This document shows, one piece after another, positions 50,970-58,181 of a stretch of DNA of 64,000 nt. Every line of letters starts with the position of its first letter. The stretch's first letter is position 1. The notes under the pieces are model-generated. The model saw nothing but the letters and a program-made list of their open reading frames with translations. It did no database searches and was not told the DNA's origin. The position numbers and the translations under genes were made by a program. The DNA is from an uncultured Lysobacteraceae bacterium (lineage in GTDB: Bacteria; Pseudomonadota; Gammaproteobacteria; Xanthomonadales; Xanthomonadaceae): positions 1 to 64,000 of the forward strand of contig CAKZGB010000013.1 of the NCBI GenBank assembly GCA_936911875.1, given 5' to 3'.

Positions 50970-52664
50970 CTACCCCGCGCAACAGGACAGTTGCTTTACG
51001 TCCTTGGTGAAGGTTTGTGCCGCGAGTTTCAGCCCCTCGACCATCGTCAGGTAGGGGAATAACTGGTCGGCCAACTCTCGCACCGTCATGCGGTTGCGAA
51101 TCGCCAGTACTGCGGTTTGGATCAGCTCGCCTGCTTCCGGGGCTACCGCTTGCACGCCGATCAGTCGTCCCGAACCGGCCTCCGAAACCAGCTTGATGAA
51201 ACCGCGCGTGTCGAAGTTGACCAGCGCCCGGGGCACGTTGTCGAGCGTCAGCGTGCGGCTGTCGGTCTCGATACCGTCGTGGTGCGCTTCGGCTTCGCTG
51301 TAGCCCACGGTGGCGACCTGCGGGTCGGTGAACACCACCGCCGGCATCGCCGTCAGATCCAGCGTCGCGTTGCCACCCGTCATGTTGATTGCAGCGCGGG
51401 TGCCGGCCGCCGCCGCGACGTAGACGAACTGCGGCTGGTCAGTGCAGTCGCCGGCGGCATAGATGTGCGGCACGGTAGTGCGCATCGCGTGGTCGATGGT
51501 GATGGCGCCTTGCGCATTGACCACCACACCGGCCGCGTCGAGGTTGAGCGTGCGGGTGTTTGGGGTGCGGCCGGTGGCGAACAACAGCCGGTCGGCATGC
51601 AGTTCGCCGCGTTCGGTGGTGAGCACGAATTCCCCATCCTCATAGGCGACCTGGCTGGCCTGGGTGTGGTCCAGCACTTCGATGCCTTCGGCGCGGAACA
51701 CGGCCGTGATGGCCTCGCCAATGGCGGGGTCTTCGCGAAAGAACAGTGTGCTGCGCGCCAGCATGGTCACCTTGCTGCCCAGCCGGGCAAAGGCCTGCGC
51801 GAGTTCGACGGCCACCACCGACGAGCCGATCACGGCCAGCCGATCGGGGATCGTGTCGCTGGCCAGCGCTTCGGTCGACGTCCAGAAGGGCGTGTCTTTC
51901 AAGCCCGGGATCGGTGGAATCGCCGGACTGGCCCCGGTGGCGATGAGGCAGCGGTCGAAACTCACCTCGCGCATCCCGTCGTCAGCGGTTGCCACGGTCA
52001 GCGTGTGCGCATCCTTGAATCCGGCATCGCCGCGCAGCACGGTGATGGTCGGGGTGCTCGTCAGGATGCCTTCGTACTTGGCGTGGCGCAGTTCATCGAC
52101 GCGCCCCTGCTGCTGAGCCAGCAAGCGCTTACGCAGAATCTTCGGCGAGGCGGCGGCAATGCCGTCATCGAACGGACTCTCGCGACGCAGATGCGCAATG
52201 TGGGCAGCGCGGATCATGATCTTGGACGGCACACATCCGACGTTGACGCAGGTGCCGCCGAGAGTGCTGCGCTCGATCAGCGTCACACGCGCCCCTTGCT
52301 CGACGGCCTTCAACGCCGCCGCCATCGCCGCGCCGCCGCTGCCGATCACGGCCACGTGCAGTGCAGCCTCATCGTCCTCGCGCTTTGGTTCGCCGCCCAG
52401 CCGCTCTTGTGCATTGTTCAGCAGGTCGCTGGGTTGCCCCGGCGCATCGGCAAGCCGCGCTCGGTAACCGAGTGCGGATACCGCCGCGACCAGCGAGGTC
52501 ACGTCCGCGGCGGTACCTACGCTGGCCTCAATCTCGGCCCGGCGCTGTGGGTAGGACACTGAGGCCGAACGCACGCCGGGCACCTTTTCCAAGGTCTGCT
52601 TGACGTGCTCGGCGCACGACCCGCAGGTCATGCCATCGATGTGCAGCGTGATCGCCTCGGTCAT
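50970..52664 (-). CDS. merA: Mercuric reductase
   Basis: Cytosolic NADPH-dependent flavoenzyme reducing Hg(II) to volatile Hg(0). 564 residues: an N-terminal heavy-metal-binding domain with C14 and C17 (DGMTCGSC); FAD motif AVIGSGGAAMAAAL; redox pair C139/C144 in GGTCVNVGC; NAD-binding and dimer domains; and the C-terminal vicinal C561-C562 (KQLSCCAG) that delivers Hg. All the diagnostic residues are intact. Last gene of merTPA, convergent with the transposase. It starts 10 bp after merP. Confidence 0.97.
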   Translation of the reverse strand: MTEAITLHIDGMTCGSCAEHVKQTLEKVPGVRSASVSYPQRRAEIEASVGTAADVTSLVAAVSALGYRARLADAPGQPSDLLNNAQERLGGEPKREDDEAALHVAVIGSGGAAMAAALKAVEQGARVTLIERSTLGGTCVNVGCVPSKIMIRAAHIAHLRRESPFDDGIAAASPKILRKRLLAQQQGRVDELRHAKYEGILTSTPTITVLRGDAGFKDAHTLTVATADDGMREVSFDRCLIATGASPAIPPIPGLKDTPFWTSTEALASDTIPDRLAVIGSSVVAVELAQAFARLGSKVTMLARSTLFFREDPAIGEAITAVFRAEGIEVLDHTQASQVAYEDGEFVLTTERGELHADRLLFATGRTPNTRTLNLDAAGVVVNAQGAITIDHAMRTTVPHIYAAGDCTDQPQFVYVAAAAGTRAAINMTGGNATLDLTAMPAVVFTDPQVATVGYSEAEAHHDGIETDSRTLTLDNVPRALVNFDTRGFIKLVSEAGSGRLIGVQAVAPEAGELIQTAVLAIRNRMTVRELADQLFPYLTMVEGLKLAAQTFTKDVKQLSCCAG

Positions 52665-52674
52665 GAGCGTGTGC

Positions 52675-52953
52675 TCACTTCTTGACGGTAGACGGGTAGC
52701 CGGCGTTCTCGGTGGCTTTGGTCAACGCGGCCGGAGTGGTCTTGGCATCGTCGTAGGTTACCACCGCCTCCTTGGGCTCCCAGGTCACCTTGGCCTCGAT
52801 GACGCCTTCGACCTTGGTCAGCGCCTTCTTGACCGTGATCGGACAGGTGGCGCAGGTCATGCTCGGCACCGACAGCGTGACGGTTTTGGTGGCGGCCCAG
52901 GCGGGAGCGCTGAGGGCAAGGGTCAGAGCGAGCAATGCGACGAGTTTCTTCAT
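52675..52953 (-). CDS. merP: Periplasmic mercury-binding protein
   Basis: Binds Hg(II) in the periplasm and hands it to MerT. 92 residues: a signal peptide (residues 1-20, ending APAWA) and a heavy-metal-associated fold with C34 and C37 in SMTCATC. A GGAGA ribosome site precedes the ATG. Lies between merT and merA in the standard order. Confidence 0.95.
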   Translation of the reverse strand: MKKLVALLALTLALSAPAWAATKTVTLSVPSMTCATCPITVKKALTKVEGVIEAKVTWEPKEAVVTYDDAKTTPAALTKATENAGYPSTVKK

Positions 52954-52965
52954 GGCAATCTCCTT

Positions 52966-53316
52966 TCAGTATAACAGGGGCATGAGGTAGGGGAACACGA
53001 GCGCGATCAGCACCAGGGCGGTGACGATCCAGAAGATCACCTTGTAGGCCGTCCGCACCTGGGGCACGGCGCATGCGTCGTCCGGCGCGCAGGCGCGAGC
53101 CGGCCGGAAGATGCGACGCCACGCGAAGAACAGCGCCACGAGCGCCACGCCAATGAAGATCGGCCGGTACGGTTCCAGCGCGGTCAAGTTGCCGATCCAG
53201 GCGCCGGAGAAACCCAGCGTGATCAGCACCAGCGGACCGAGGCAGCAGGTCGAGGCGAGGATGGCGGCGAGGCCACCGGCGGCCAGTGCACCGCGGCCGT
53301 TGCTGGGGTCTGCCAT
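52966..53316 (-). CDS. merT: Mercuric ion transporter MerT
   Basis: Inner-membrane Hg(II) importer of 116 residues with three hydrophobic helices. The cysteine pairs C24/C25 (STCCLGPL) and C76/C82 (ACAPDDACAVP) fall at the positions known for Tn501 MerT. The ATG at 53316, with AAGGAGA upstream, is taken; the longer frame would cross the promoter. Confidence 0.95.
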   Translation of the reverse strand: MADPSNGRGALAAGGLAAILASTCCLGPLVLITLGFSGAWIGNLTALEPYRPIFIGVALVALFFAWRRIFRPARACAPDDACAVPQVRTAYKVIFWIVTALVLIALVFPYLMPLLY

Positions 53317-53354
53317 GTGAGGGATCTCCTTCCGAGACGTTGCGTGATGCGCTA

Positions 53355-53385
53355 AGGTTACTTCCGTAGTCAAGTACGGAGTCAA
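53355..53385 (-). promoter_or_regulatory. merT promoter and MerR operator
   Basis: On the minus strand, -35 TTGACT (53385-53380) and -10 TAACCT (53360-53355) are separated by 19 bp. That over-long spacer is the hallmark of MerR-activated promoters. Within it lies the dyad CCGTA-N6-TACGG (53364-53368, 53375-53379). The layout closely follows the Tn501/Tn21 mer operator. It also overlaps the divergent merR start, giving autoregulation. Confidence 0.92.
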
Positions 53386-53390
53386 GCGCG

Positions 53391-53798
53391 ATGGTGAACG
53401 ATCCGCAAACACTGACCATCGGGGCTTTCGCCAAGGCCGCTGGGGTCAACGTGGAGACCATCCGGTTCTATCAGCGCAAGGGGTTATTGCCAGAACCAGG
53501 TCGGCCCGTCGGCAGTATTCGCCGCTACGGATCGGCGGACATGGCGCGGGTGCGTTTCGTGAAATCCGCCCAGCGGCTGGGGTTCAAGCTGGACGAAGTC
53601 GGCCAACTCCTACAGCTAGGGGACGGCACTCACTGCAGCGAAGCCGCCGAGCTGGCTGCGCTCAAGCTCACCGACGTGCGCACCAAGATGGCGGACCTGA
53701 CGCGAATCGAAGCGGTGCTGTCACGGTTGGTCAACGAGTGCCATGCGCAGCGAGGCACTGTGTCGTGCCCGCTGATCGATTCTCTGCACGGGAGCTAG
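53391..53798 (+). CDS. merR: Mercury-responsive regulator MerR
   Basis: Hg(II)-sensing activator/repressor of the mer operon. 135 residues: winged helix (TIGAFAKAAGVNVETIRFYQRKGLL), dimerisation helix and the three Hg-binding cysteines C82, C117 and C126, the same numbers as in Tn501 MerR. It is divergent from merT across the shared operator. No merD or merE is present; it is followed by about 200 bp of noncoding sequence before the transposon end. Confidence 0.96.
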   Translation: MVNDPQTLTIGAFAKAAGVNVETIRFYQRKGLLPEPGRPVGSIRRYGSADMARVRFVKSAQRLGFKLDEVGQLLQLGDGTHCSEAAELAALKLTDVRTKMADLTRIEAVLSRLVNECHAQRGTVSCPLIDSLHGS

Positions 53799-54001
53799 GC
53801 GCGTGGCTTAACCCGGTTTTCCGTTCCACTGCGCCTCAAACCCCAGTTCGAGCCGGGGGCAAGGTGACCTGCCACTGATTGTTTCCTTGCACCGACATGC
53901 GCCAGACAAAGCCCACACTGAAGGCTAAAAGCGCGTAAGCCTTGCGATACCAGAAACCTACCGAACGAGAGCTGTCAGACAAGAAGGGCTAGTGCGGTCT
54001 T
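53799..54001. other. Noncoding right end of the transposon
   Basis: No credible gene in this 203-bp stretch. It holds the subterminal motif CCCACACTGAA at 53912-53922, the inverse of 49520-49530. The rest shows nothing recognisable. Confidence 0.6.
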
Positions 54002-54024
54002 CCCACACTAAAATCCGGATACCC
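54002..54024 (-). repeat. Transposon right inverted repeat
   Basis: Reads CCCACACTAAAATCCGG and ends ATACCC on the plus strand. Its reverse complement matches the left end at 19 of 23 positions. Confidence 0.9.
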
Positions 54025-54032
54025 TTAATTTT
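54025..54032. repeat. Target-site duplication, right
   Basis: TTAATTTT, identical to 49397-49404, directly outside the right inverted repeat. Confidence 0.9.
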
Positions 54033-54200
54033 TTGTAAAGGCAGACCCGGCCCGCAGCACCGCACAGCCCCACGCATCGGCCCGTCATGGACACTGGCTG
54101 GCGGAACGGGTTACGCTGGCGATGAGCGCGGTAGCTCGAACGAAAATCCGCTAACTGAGAACGCCGCACCCCCTTCGACCCCTTCAAAATTGAGATGCCC

Positions 54201-54677
54201 ATGCGCGAGTTGATCCTGTTGCGTCACGCCCACGCCCTACCAGCCGACAACGGTCAGGCCGATATTGACCGCGCACTCTCGCAAGATGGCATTGCCGAGG
54301 CCCAGGCCGCCGGCAAGTGGCTGGTCGAACACCAACTGATGCCCGACCTGGTGCTGTGTTCGCCGTCGCGCCGCACCCGCGAGACCCTGGCGCAAGTGCT
54401 GGACAAGACCGGCTACTGCGAACAGCGCATCGAAAACGAAATTTACGAAGCGTCCCCGGGCACTCTGATGTCCCTGCTCGATAAACACCGCGATATTGGC
54501 CGCGTGATGCTGGTCGGCCACAACCCCGGCCTGGAGCAGACTGTGGCGCTGATCAGCAGCGGCCAATCCGGTGACTACCGCGGCATGCCGCCGTCAGGCA
54601 TTGCCGTGCTCCACCTGCCGGCCGACGCCGAGCTCGAGCCCGGCATCGCGACCTTGCACAACTTCTGGTGGCCGTAA
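54201..54677 (+). CDS. sixA: Phosphohistidine phosphatase SixA family
   Basis: Histidine-phosphatase superfamily protein of 158 residues. The N-terminal ELILLRHAHALPADN carries the RH catalytic pair, SPSRRTRETLAQVL the second Arg, and VGHNPGLEQTV the second His. SixA removes phosphate from phosphohistidine on phosphorelay or PTS-type proteins. The ATG at 54201 has GAG 6 bp upstream; an ATG two codons earlier is possible. The gap from the transposon edge (54033-54200) holds no other feature. Confidence 0.9.
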   Translation: MRELILLRHAHALPADNGQADIDRALSQDGIAEAQAAGKWLVEHQLMPDLVLCSPSRRTRETLAQVLDKTGYCEQRIENEIYEASPGTLMSLLDKHRDIGRVMLVGHNPGLEQTVALISSGQSGDYRGMPPSGIAVLHLPADAELEPGIATLHNFWWP

Positions 54678-54712
54678 CAAGGCAACTTGAATAGGATGAG
54701 TCTTACAGCGAT

Positions 54713-55351
54713 ATGAACTTGCGGCCTACGGCTTCAATCTGGATCTTGTGCGGGGCGACCATCGCTAACAGCGTCCTGATCCCGAGCGCCAAGGCCGATG
54801 AGACCGCCGTACTCGACCTGACCCGTTCCAGTTTCAATTTTCTAGCGCTCAAACGCCTGGGCCCGCCGATCCAGGGCGAGTTCCGCGTCGCCACCGGTCA
54901 CCTGGACACCCGTGCCGAAGGCCAACGCCAAGTGGTGATCGTGCTGCAGGCCGATTCCGTAAGTGTCGGAGGCAGTGCCATGCAAACCCGCGTCGCCAGG
55001 AGTGATCTGCTGTTTGCGACCCAACGCTACCCGCAGATCGAGTTCCGCTCCGACTGGCACACCCAGCAGATGCTGCGCGCCGGTGGCGTTTTCGGCGGGA
55101 CGGTGACGTTGCGCGGGGTCACGCTACGCGAACAGTTCACGGTCTCGCCCTCGACTTGCTCACAGCCCGGCGAACGCTGCGCGATCGAGGCCCAAGGTCG
55201 CATCAATCGTGAACGCTACGGCATGAAGGGCCTCGGGGCGATCCTGCGCCCTGACGTAGAATTGCAGTTCAAAGTACGGTTTGTGCCTAGCGGCACGGCG
55301 TCCGCCACCGCATCCAATGCCACGAGCAAAAAGAACCGTGCCGGCAACTAA
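54713..55351 (+). CDS. YceI family periplasmic protein
   Basis: A 212-residue exported lipocalin-like protein. The signal peptide ends near PSAKA (residue 28). YceI strands are FNFLALKRLGPPIQGEFRVATGHLD and TQRYPQIEFRSD, GTVTLRGVTLREQFTV. Members bind isoprenoid-type lipids, and some respond to stress. The two mature cysteines (STCSQPGERC) may form a disulfide. The 3' end overlaps the next gene by 35 bp. Confidence 0.88.
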   Translation: MNLRPTASIWILCGATIANSVLIPSAKADETAVLDLTRSSFNFLALKRLGPPIQGEFRVATGHLDTRAEGQRQVVIVLQADSVSVGGSAMQTRVARSDLLFATQRYPQIEFRSDWHTQQMLRAGGVFGGTVTLRGVTLREQFTVSPSTCSQPGERCAIEAQGRINRERYGMKGLGAILRPDVELQFKVRFVPSGTASATASNATSKKNRAGN

Positions 55352-57287
55352 CCTCATAAAACGAAGTGCGACGTTGCTGGCGGCAGCCGTCCTGTTAACC
55401 GGCTGTGCCGGGCTCAGCATCCGCGAAAAGCAGCAAGTCCAGGTCCTGACCACCCAGGCCCGCGACACCGCGCTGACCTGCGATGCGAACGACCCGAGGC
55501 GATGTGCCATCCCGTCGCCGCTGCACGAACTCGCCGGTGAGGCCTTCGCCCAGTCGGGAGCGGACAGCAAGAACAACCCCGCCAGTGACAGCGCCCGCCA
55601 CTACGCACTGATTCTCGACAGCGGCAACGACGCACTGGTCTCGCGACTCAACCTGATCCGCAGTGCCACCACTTCGATTGAGCTGCAGACCTATATCTAT
55701 GACGAAGACGATGCCGGCCGCCTGATTCTGGACGAGCTGATCAAGGCAGCCCAGCGCGGCGTCAAAGTGCGGATCCTGATGGACCAGCTGTCTGCACTGA
55801 AAAAGGTGGATACGCTGGCGGCTGTAGCCGGACTGCACAGCAACCTGCAAGTGCGCATCTTCAACCCGGTGCTCAACCGCGCACGCATGAGTTACCCCCT
55901 GTACGCGGCGGCGGCGGCGTGCTGCTGGCGCAAGCTCAACCATCGCATGCACAACAAGTTGCTGCTGGTGGATGGCGCCGTCGGTATCACGGGCGGCCGC
56001 AACTATCAGGACGACTACTACGACTGGGACAGCAGCTACAACTTCCGCGATCGCGATGTGCTGATTACCGGGCCCGTCACCCGCTCCATGCGTGCGGATT
56101 TTGAACGCTACTGGTTCAACCCGCTAAGTGTGCAGCCCCAGATGCTCAAGGATGTCGGCCGCCACATCCTGAAACAGGGCGTTCCGCCACTGGAGCCGCA
56201 CCCGTATGAGAGCAACGAACGGGTTCAGCAGGTGGTGCGAGCCGCCGAGAATACGCAATACGTGCAGGATACGCTGGCCGGTCGCGCACTGGCGGTGGCC
56301 GGTGTGCAGTACGTCGCCGACTCGCCGTACAAGGCCGATGTCGAAAGCATCAAGCCCGCCGATGATCCTTCGGTGACCAGTGCCAGCTATGCCCTGCGCG
56401 ACGTGCTGCGTTCAGCGCAGACCGATGTCCTGCTGCAAACCCCTTATTTAGTGATGTCGAAGGCCGCCCAGGCCGAGTTCCTGGCACTGCAGGGACGCGA
56501 ACAGCCGCCGGCGATCCGTGTCAGCACGAATTCGCTCGCGGCGACTGATGCCTTTATCGCCTATGGCCTGTCGTACAAGTACAAGCGCCGCTACATGCGC
56601 CGCCTTGGCTTTGAGATCTATGAGTACAAACCGTTCCCGGAACAGGTGCCGGGTGTGGCGCGCGCCCCCGAATCCACCGAGGAACAGGCGCAGGACGTTG
56701 GTCTGCTGGTCGCTGCCACGCCGCGCAATCGCGGCCTGAGCCCTATCATGAAGGACTCGGCCGCCCGCCGATTCTGGATCCCGGGTTCGAACCGGCCGGT
56801 GCGACTGTTGCATCCCGGCGCGCGTTACGGCATGCATGCCAAGTCCATGGTGGTGGATCGCAAGACTGCGGTCATCGGCACGCACAACTTTGATCCGCGC
56901 GGCCAGACGTATAACACCGAGGCGGTGCTGATCATTCGCGACAATGCCTTCGCCGAAGCCTTGGCCACCAGCATTGAGCGCGACATGGCCCCTGCCAACT
57001 CGTGGGTCAACGCCCCGCGTAAAGTGGCGGTGCTCGGTGGCGTGAACTACACACTGGGTAAGCTCTCCAATGAGTTGCCGCTGTTCGATTTCTGGCCGGT
57101 GAGCTACGCCACCAGTTTTGAGTTCGAGCCGTCGGAGCAGTGTCCGACCCCGCTGCGCATCCGCGATCCCAAGTTCCGCGACTGTTACCGCTCGGTGGGT
57201 GACTTCCCGGAAGCACGCGTCGGCATTAAGACGCTGCTGGTGCGATTCTTTGCGGCCTTCGGTTCCGGACTCGCCCCGATCATGTGA
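55317..57287 (+). CDS. Phospholipase D / cardiolipin synthase-like lipoprotein
   Basis: A 656-residue lipoprotein with a signal peptide and lipobox LLTGCAGL, then two PLD domains. The two HKD motifs are HRMHNKLLLVDGAVGITGGRN and YGMHAKSMVVDRKTAVIGTHN. The IELQTYIYDEDDAGRLILDEL start is typical of the ClsC-like group. Activity would be phosphatidyl transfer or phospholipid cleavage at the outer face of the inner membrane or at the outer membrane. It overlaps the YceI gene by 35 bp, so the pair is likely co-expressed. Confidence 0.88.
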   Translation: MPRAKRTVPATNLIKRSATLLAAAVLLTGCAGLSIREKQQVQVLTTQARDTALTCDANDPRRCAIPSPLHELAGEAFAQSGADSKNNPASDSARHYALILDSGNDALVSRLNLIRSATTSIELQTYIYDEDDAGRLILDELIKAAQRGVKVRILMDQLSALKKVDTLAAVAGLHSNLQVRIFNPVLNRARMSYPLYAAAAACCWRKLNHRMHNKLLLVDGAVGITGGRNYQDDYYDWDSSYNFRDRDVLITGPVTRSMRADFERYWFNPLSVQPQMLKDVGRHILKQGVPPLEPHPYESNERVQQVVRAAENTQYVQDTLAGRALAVAGVQYVADSPYKADVESIKPADDPSVTSASYALRDVLRSAQTDVLLQTPYLVMSKAAQAEFLALQGREQPPAIRVSTNSLAATDAFIAYGLSYKYKRRYMRRLGFEIYEYKPFPEQVPGVARAPESTEEQAQDVGLLVAATPRNRGLSPIMKDSAARRFWIPGSNRPVRLLHPGARYGMHAKSMVVDRKTAVIGTHNFDPRGQTYNTEAVLIIRDNAFAEALATSIERDMAPANSWVNAPRKVAVLGGVNYTLGKLSNELPLFDFWPVSYATSFEFEPSEQCPTPLRIRDPKFRDCYRSVGDFPEARVGIKTLLVRFFAAFGSGLAPIM

Positions 57288-57365
57288 TCGGGCGTAGCTG
57301 TCGCCTCCCTGACTGCTACCCGTTCGTGCGTTCACTGAACCCCTGCGTGCTTCATAATGGGCGCA

Positions 57366-58136
57366 ATGACAAGCCTTCTTCGCGCCTTACGCTACCTGAT
57401 CCGCGTGCCGATGTTGCTGGTGCATCTGGTCGTGATGCTGCCGATCACGCTAGTGCTCATGGGCCCCGGACTCGGCGCACTCACGTTCGGCGGCGAGCGC
57501 CTGGAGTTAAAAGTAGCGCGCTGGTGGTCGGCGGGCCTTCTCAAAGTCTTTGGACTGGAGACGCAGCGCTTTGGTGAACCGCTCAAAGGCGGCACCTTGT
57601 TTGTGGCCAATCACGTCAGCTGGATCGACATCGTGACGCTGCATTCGCAACGCATGATGGGCATGGTCGCCAAGCGGGAGATCGCCAGCTGGCCGTTGGT
57701 CGGTTACATGGCCAAGCGTGCGCAGACCATTTTTCACCAGCGCGGCAGCACCGAATCTTTAGGCGGCGTGGCGGCAGAGATGCACAAACGTCTGGTCAGC
57801 GGCCGTGATGTCGGTGTATTCCCCGAAGGCGGCACCCGCGACGGACGCGAACTGGGCCCATTCCACGCCCGCATCTTTCTGGCAGCGGTCGAGTCGGGAC
57901 GGCCGGTGCAACCCGTCGCCCTGCGTTACGGCATCAACGGTTCGGCCCAGACCACGGTGGCCTTTGCGCCTAAAGAGAGTTTTGTGGCCAACTTCCTGCG
58001 CTTGCTGGGCGAGCCGGGTGGCGTGGCCGAGGTGCATTTTCTGGAACCCATCCAAATCGACCCGGGCCAACCGCGTCGTGAGATTGCCAATCTGGCCCGC
58101 GAGCGCATCGCGGCAGCGATGTCCGCTAGAATTTAA
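57366..58136 (+). CDS. 1-acyl-sn-glycerol-3-phosphate acyltransferase (PlsC-like)
   Basis: Membrane-bound lysophospholipid acyltransferase of 256 residues. The catalytic HX4D is NHVSWIDI (motif I), the acceptor-binding motif is VFPEGGTRDG (III), and there is an N-terminal hydrophobic segment. It makes phosphatidic acid or re-acylates lysolipids. The start is ATG 57366; an ATG at 57357 is also in frame. Its neighbour upstream is also a phospholipid enzyme. Confidence 0.88.
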   Translation: MTSLLRALRYLIRVPMLLVHLVVMLPITLVLMGPGLGALTFGGERLELKVARWWSAGLLKVFGLETQRFGEPLKGGTLFVANHVSWIDIVTLHSQRMMGMVAKREIASWPLVGYMAKRAQTIFHQRGSTESLGGVAAEMHKRLVSGRDVGVFPEGGTRDGRELGPFHARIFLAAVESGRPVQPVALRYGINGSAQTTVAFAPKESFVANFLRLLGEPGGVAEVHFLEPIQIDPGQPRREIANLARERIAAAMSARI

Positions 58137-58181
58137 GGTTCCCCGGCCGATTGGGCCGTGCCAACAAATTCCGAGTACGAC

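Larger units (their letters stand above)
49405..54024. mobile_element. ISL3-family transposon carrying a mercury-resistance operon
   Basis: A 4620-bp element. The left end (49405-49427) begins GGGCATCCGG and the right end (54002-54024) is its imperfect inverse, ending CCGGATACCC; 19 of 23 positions match and both inner ends are GTGTGGG. It is flanked by the perfect 8-bp repeat TTAATTTT. It contains one ISL3 transposase (frameshifted) and merR, merT, merP and merA as passengers. Ends, duplications and contents are seen directly. The family is assigned from the transposase and the 8-bp duplication. I do not recall a named element of this structure. Confidence 0.92.
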
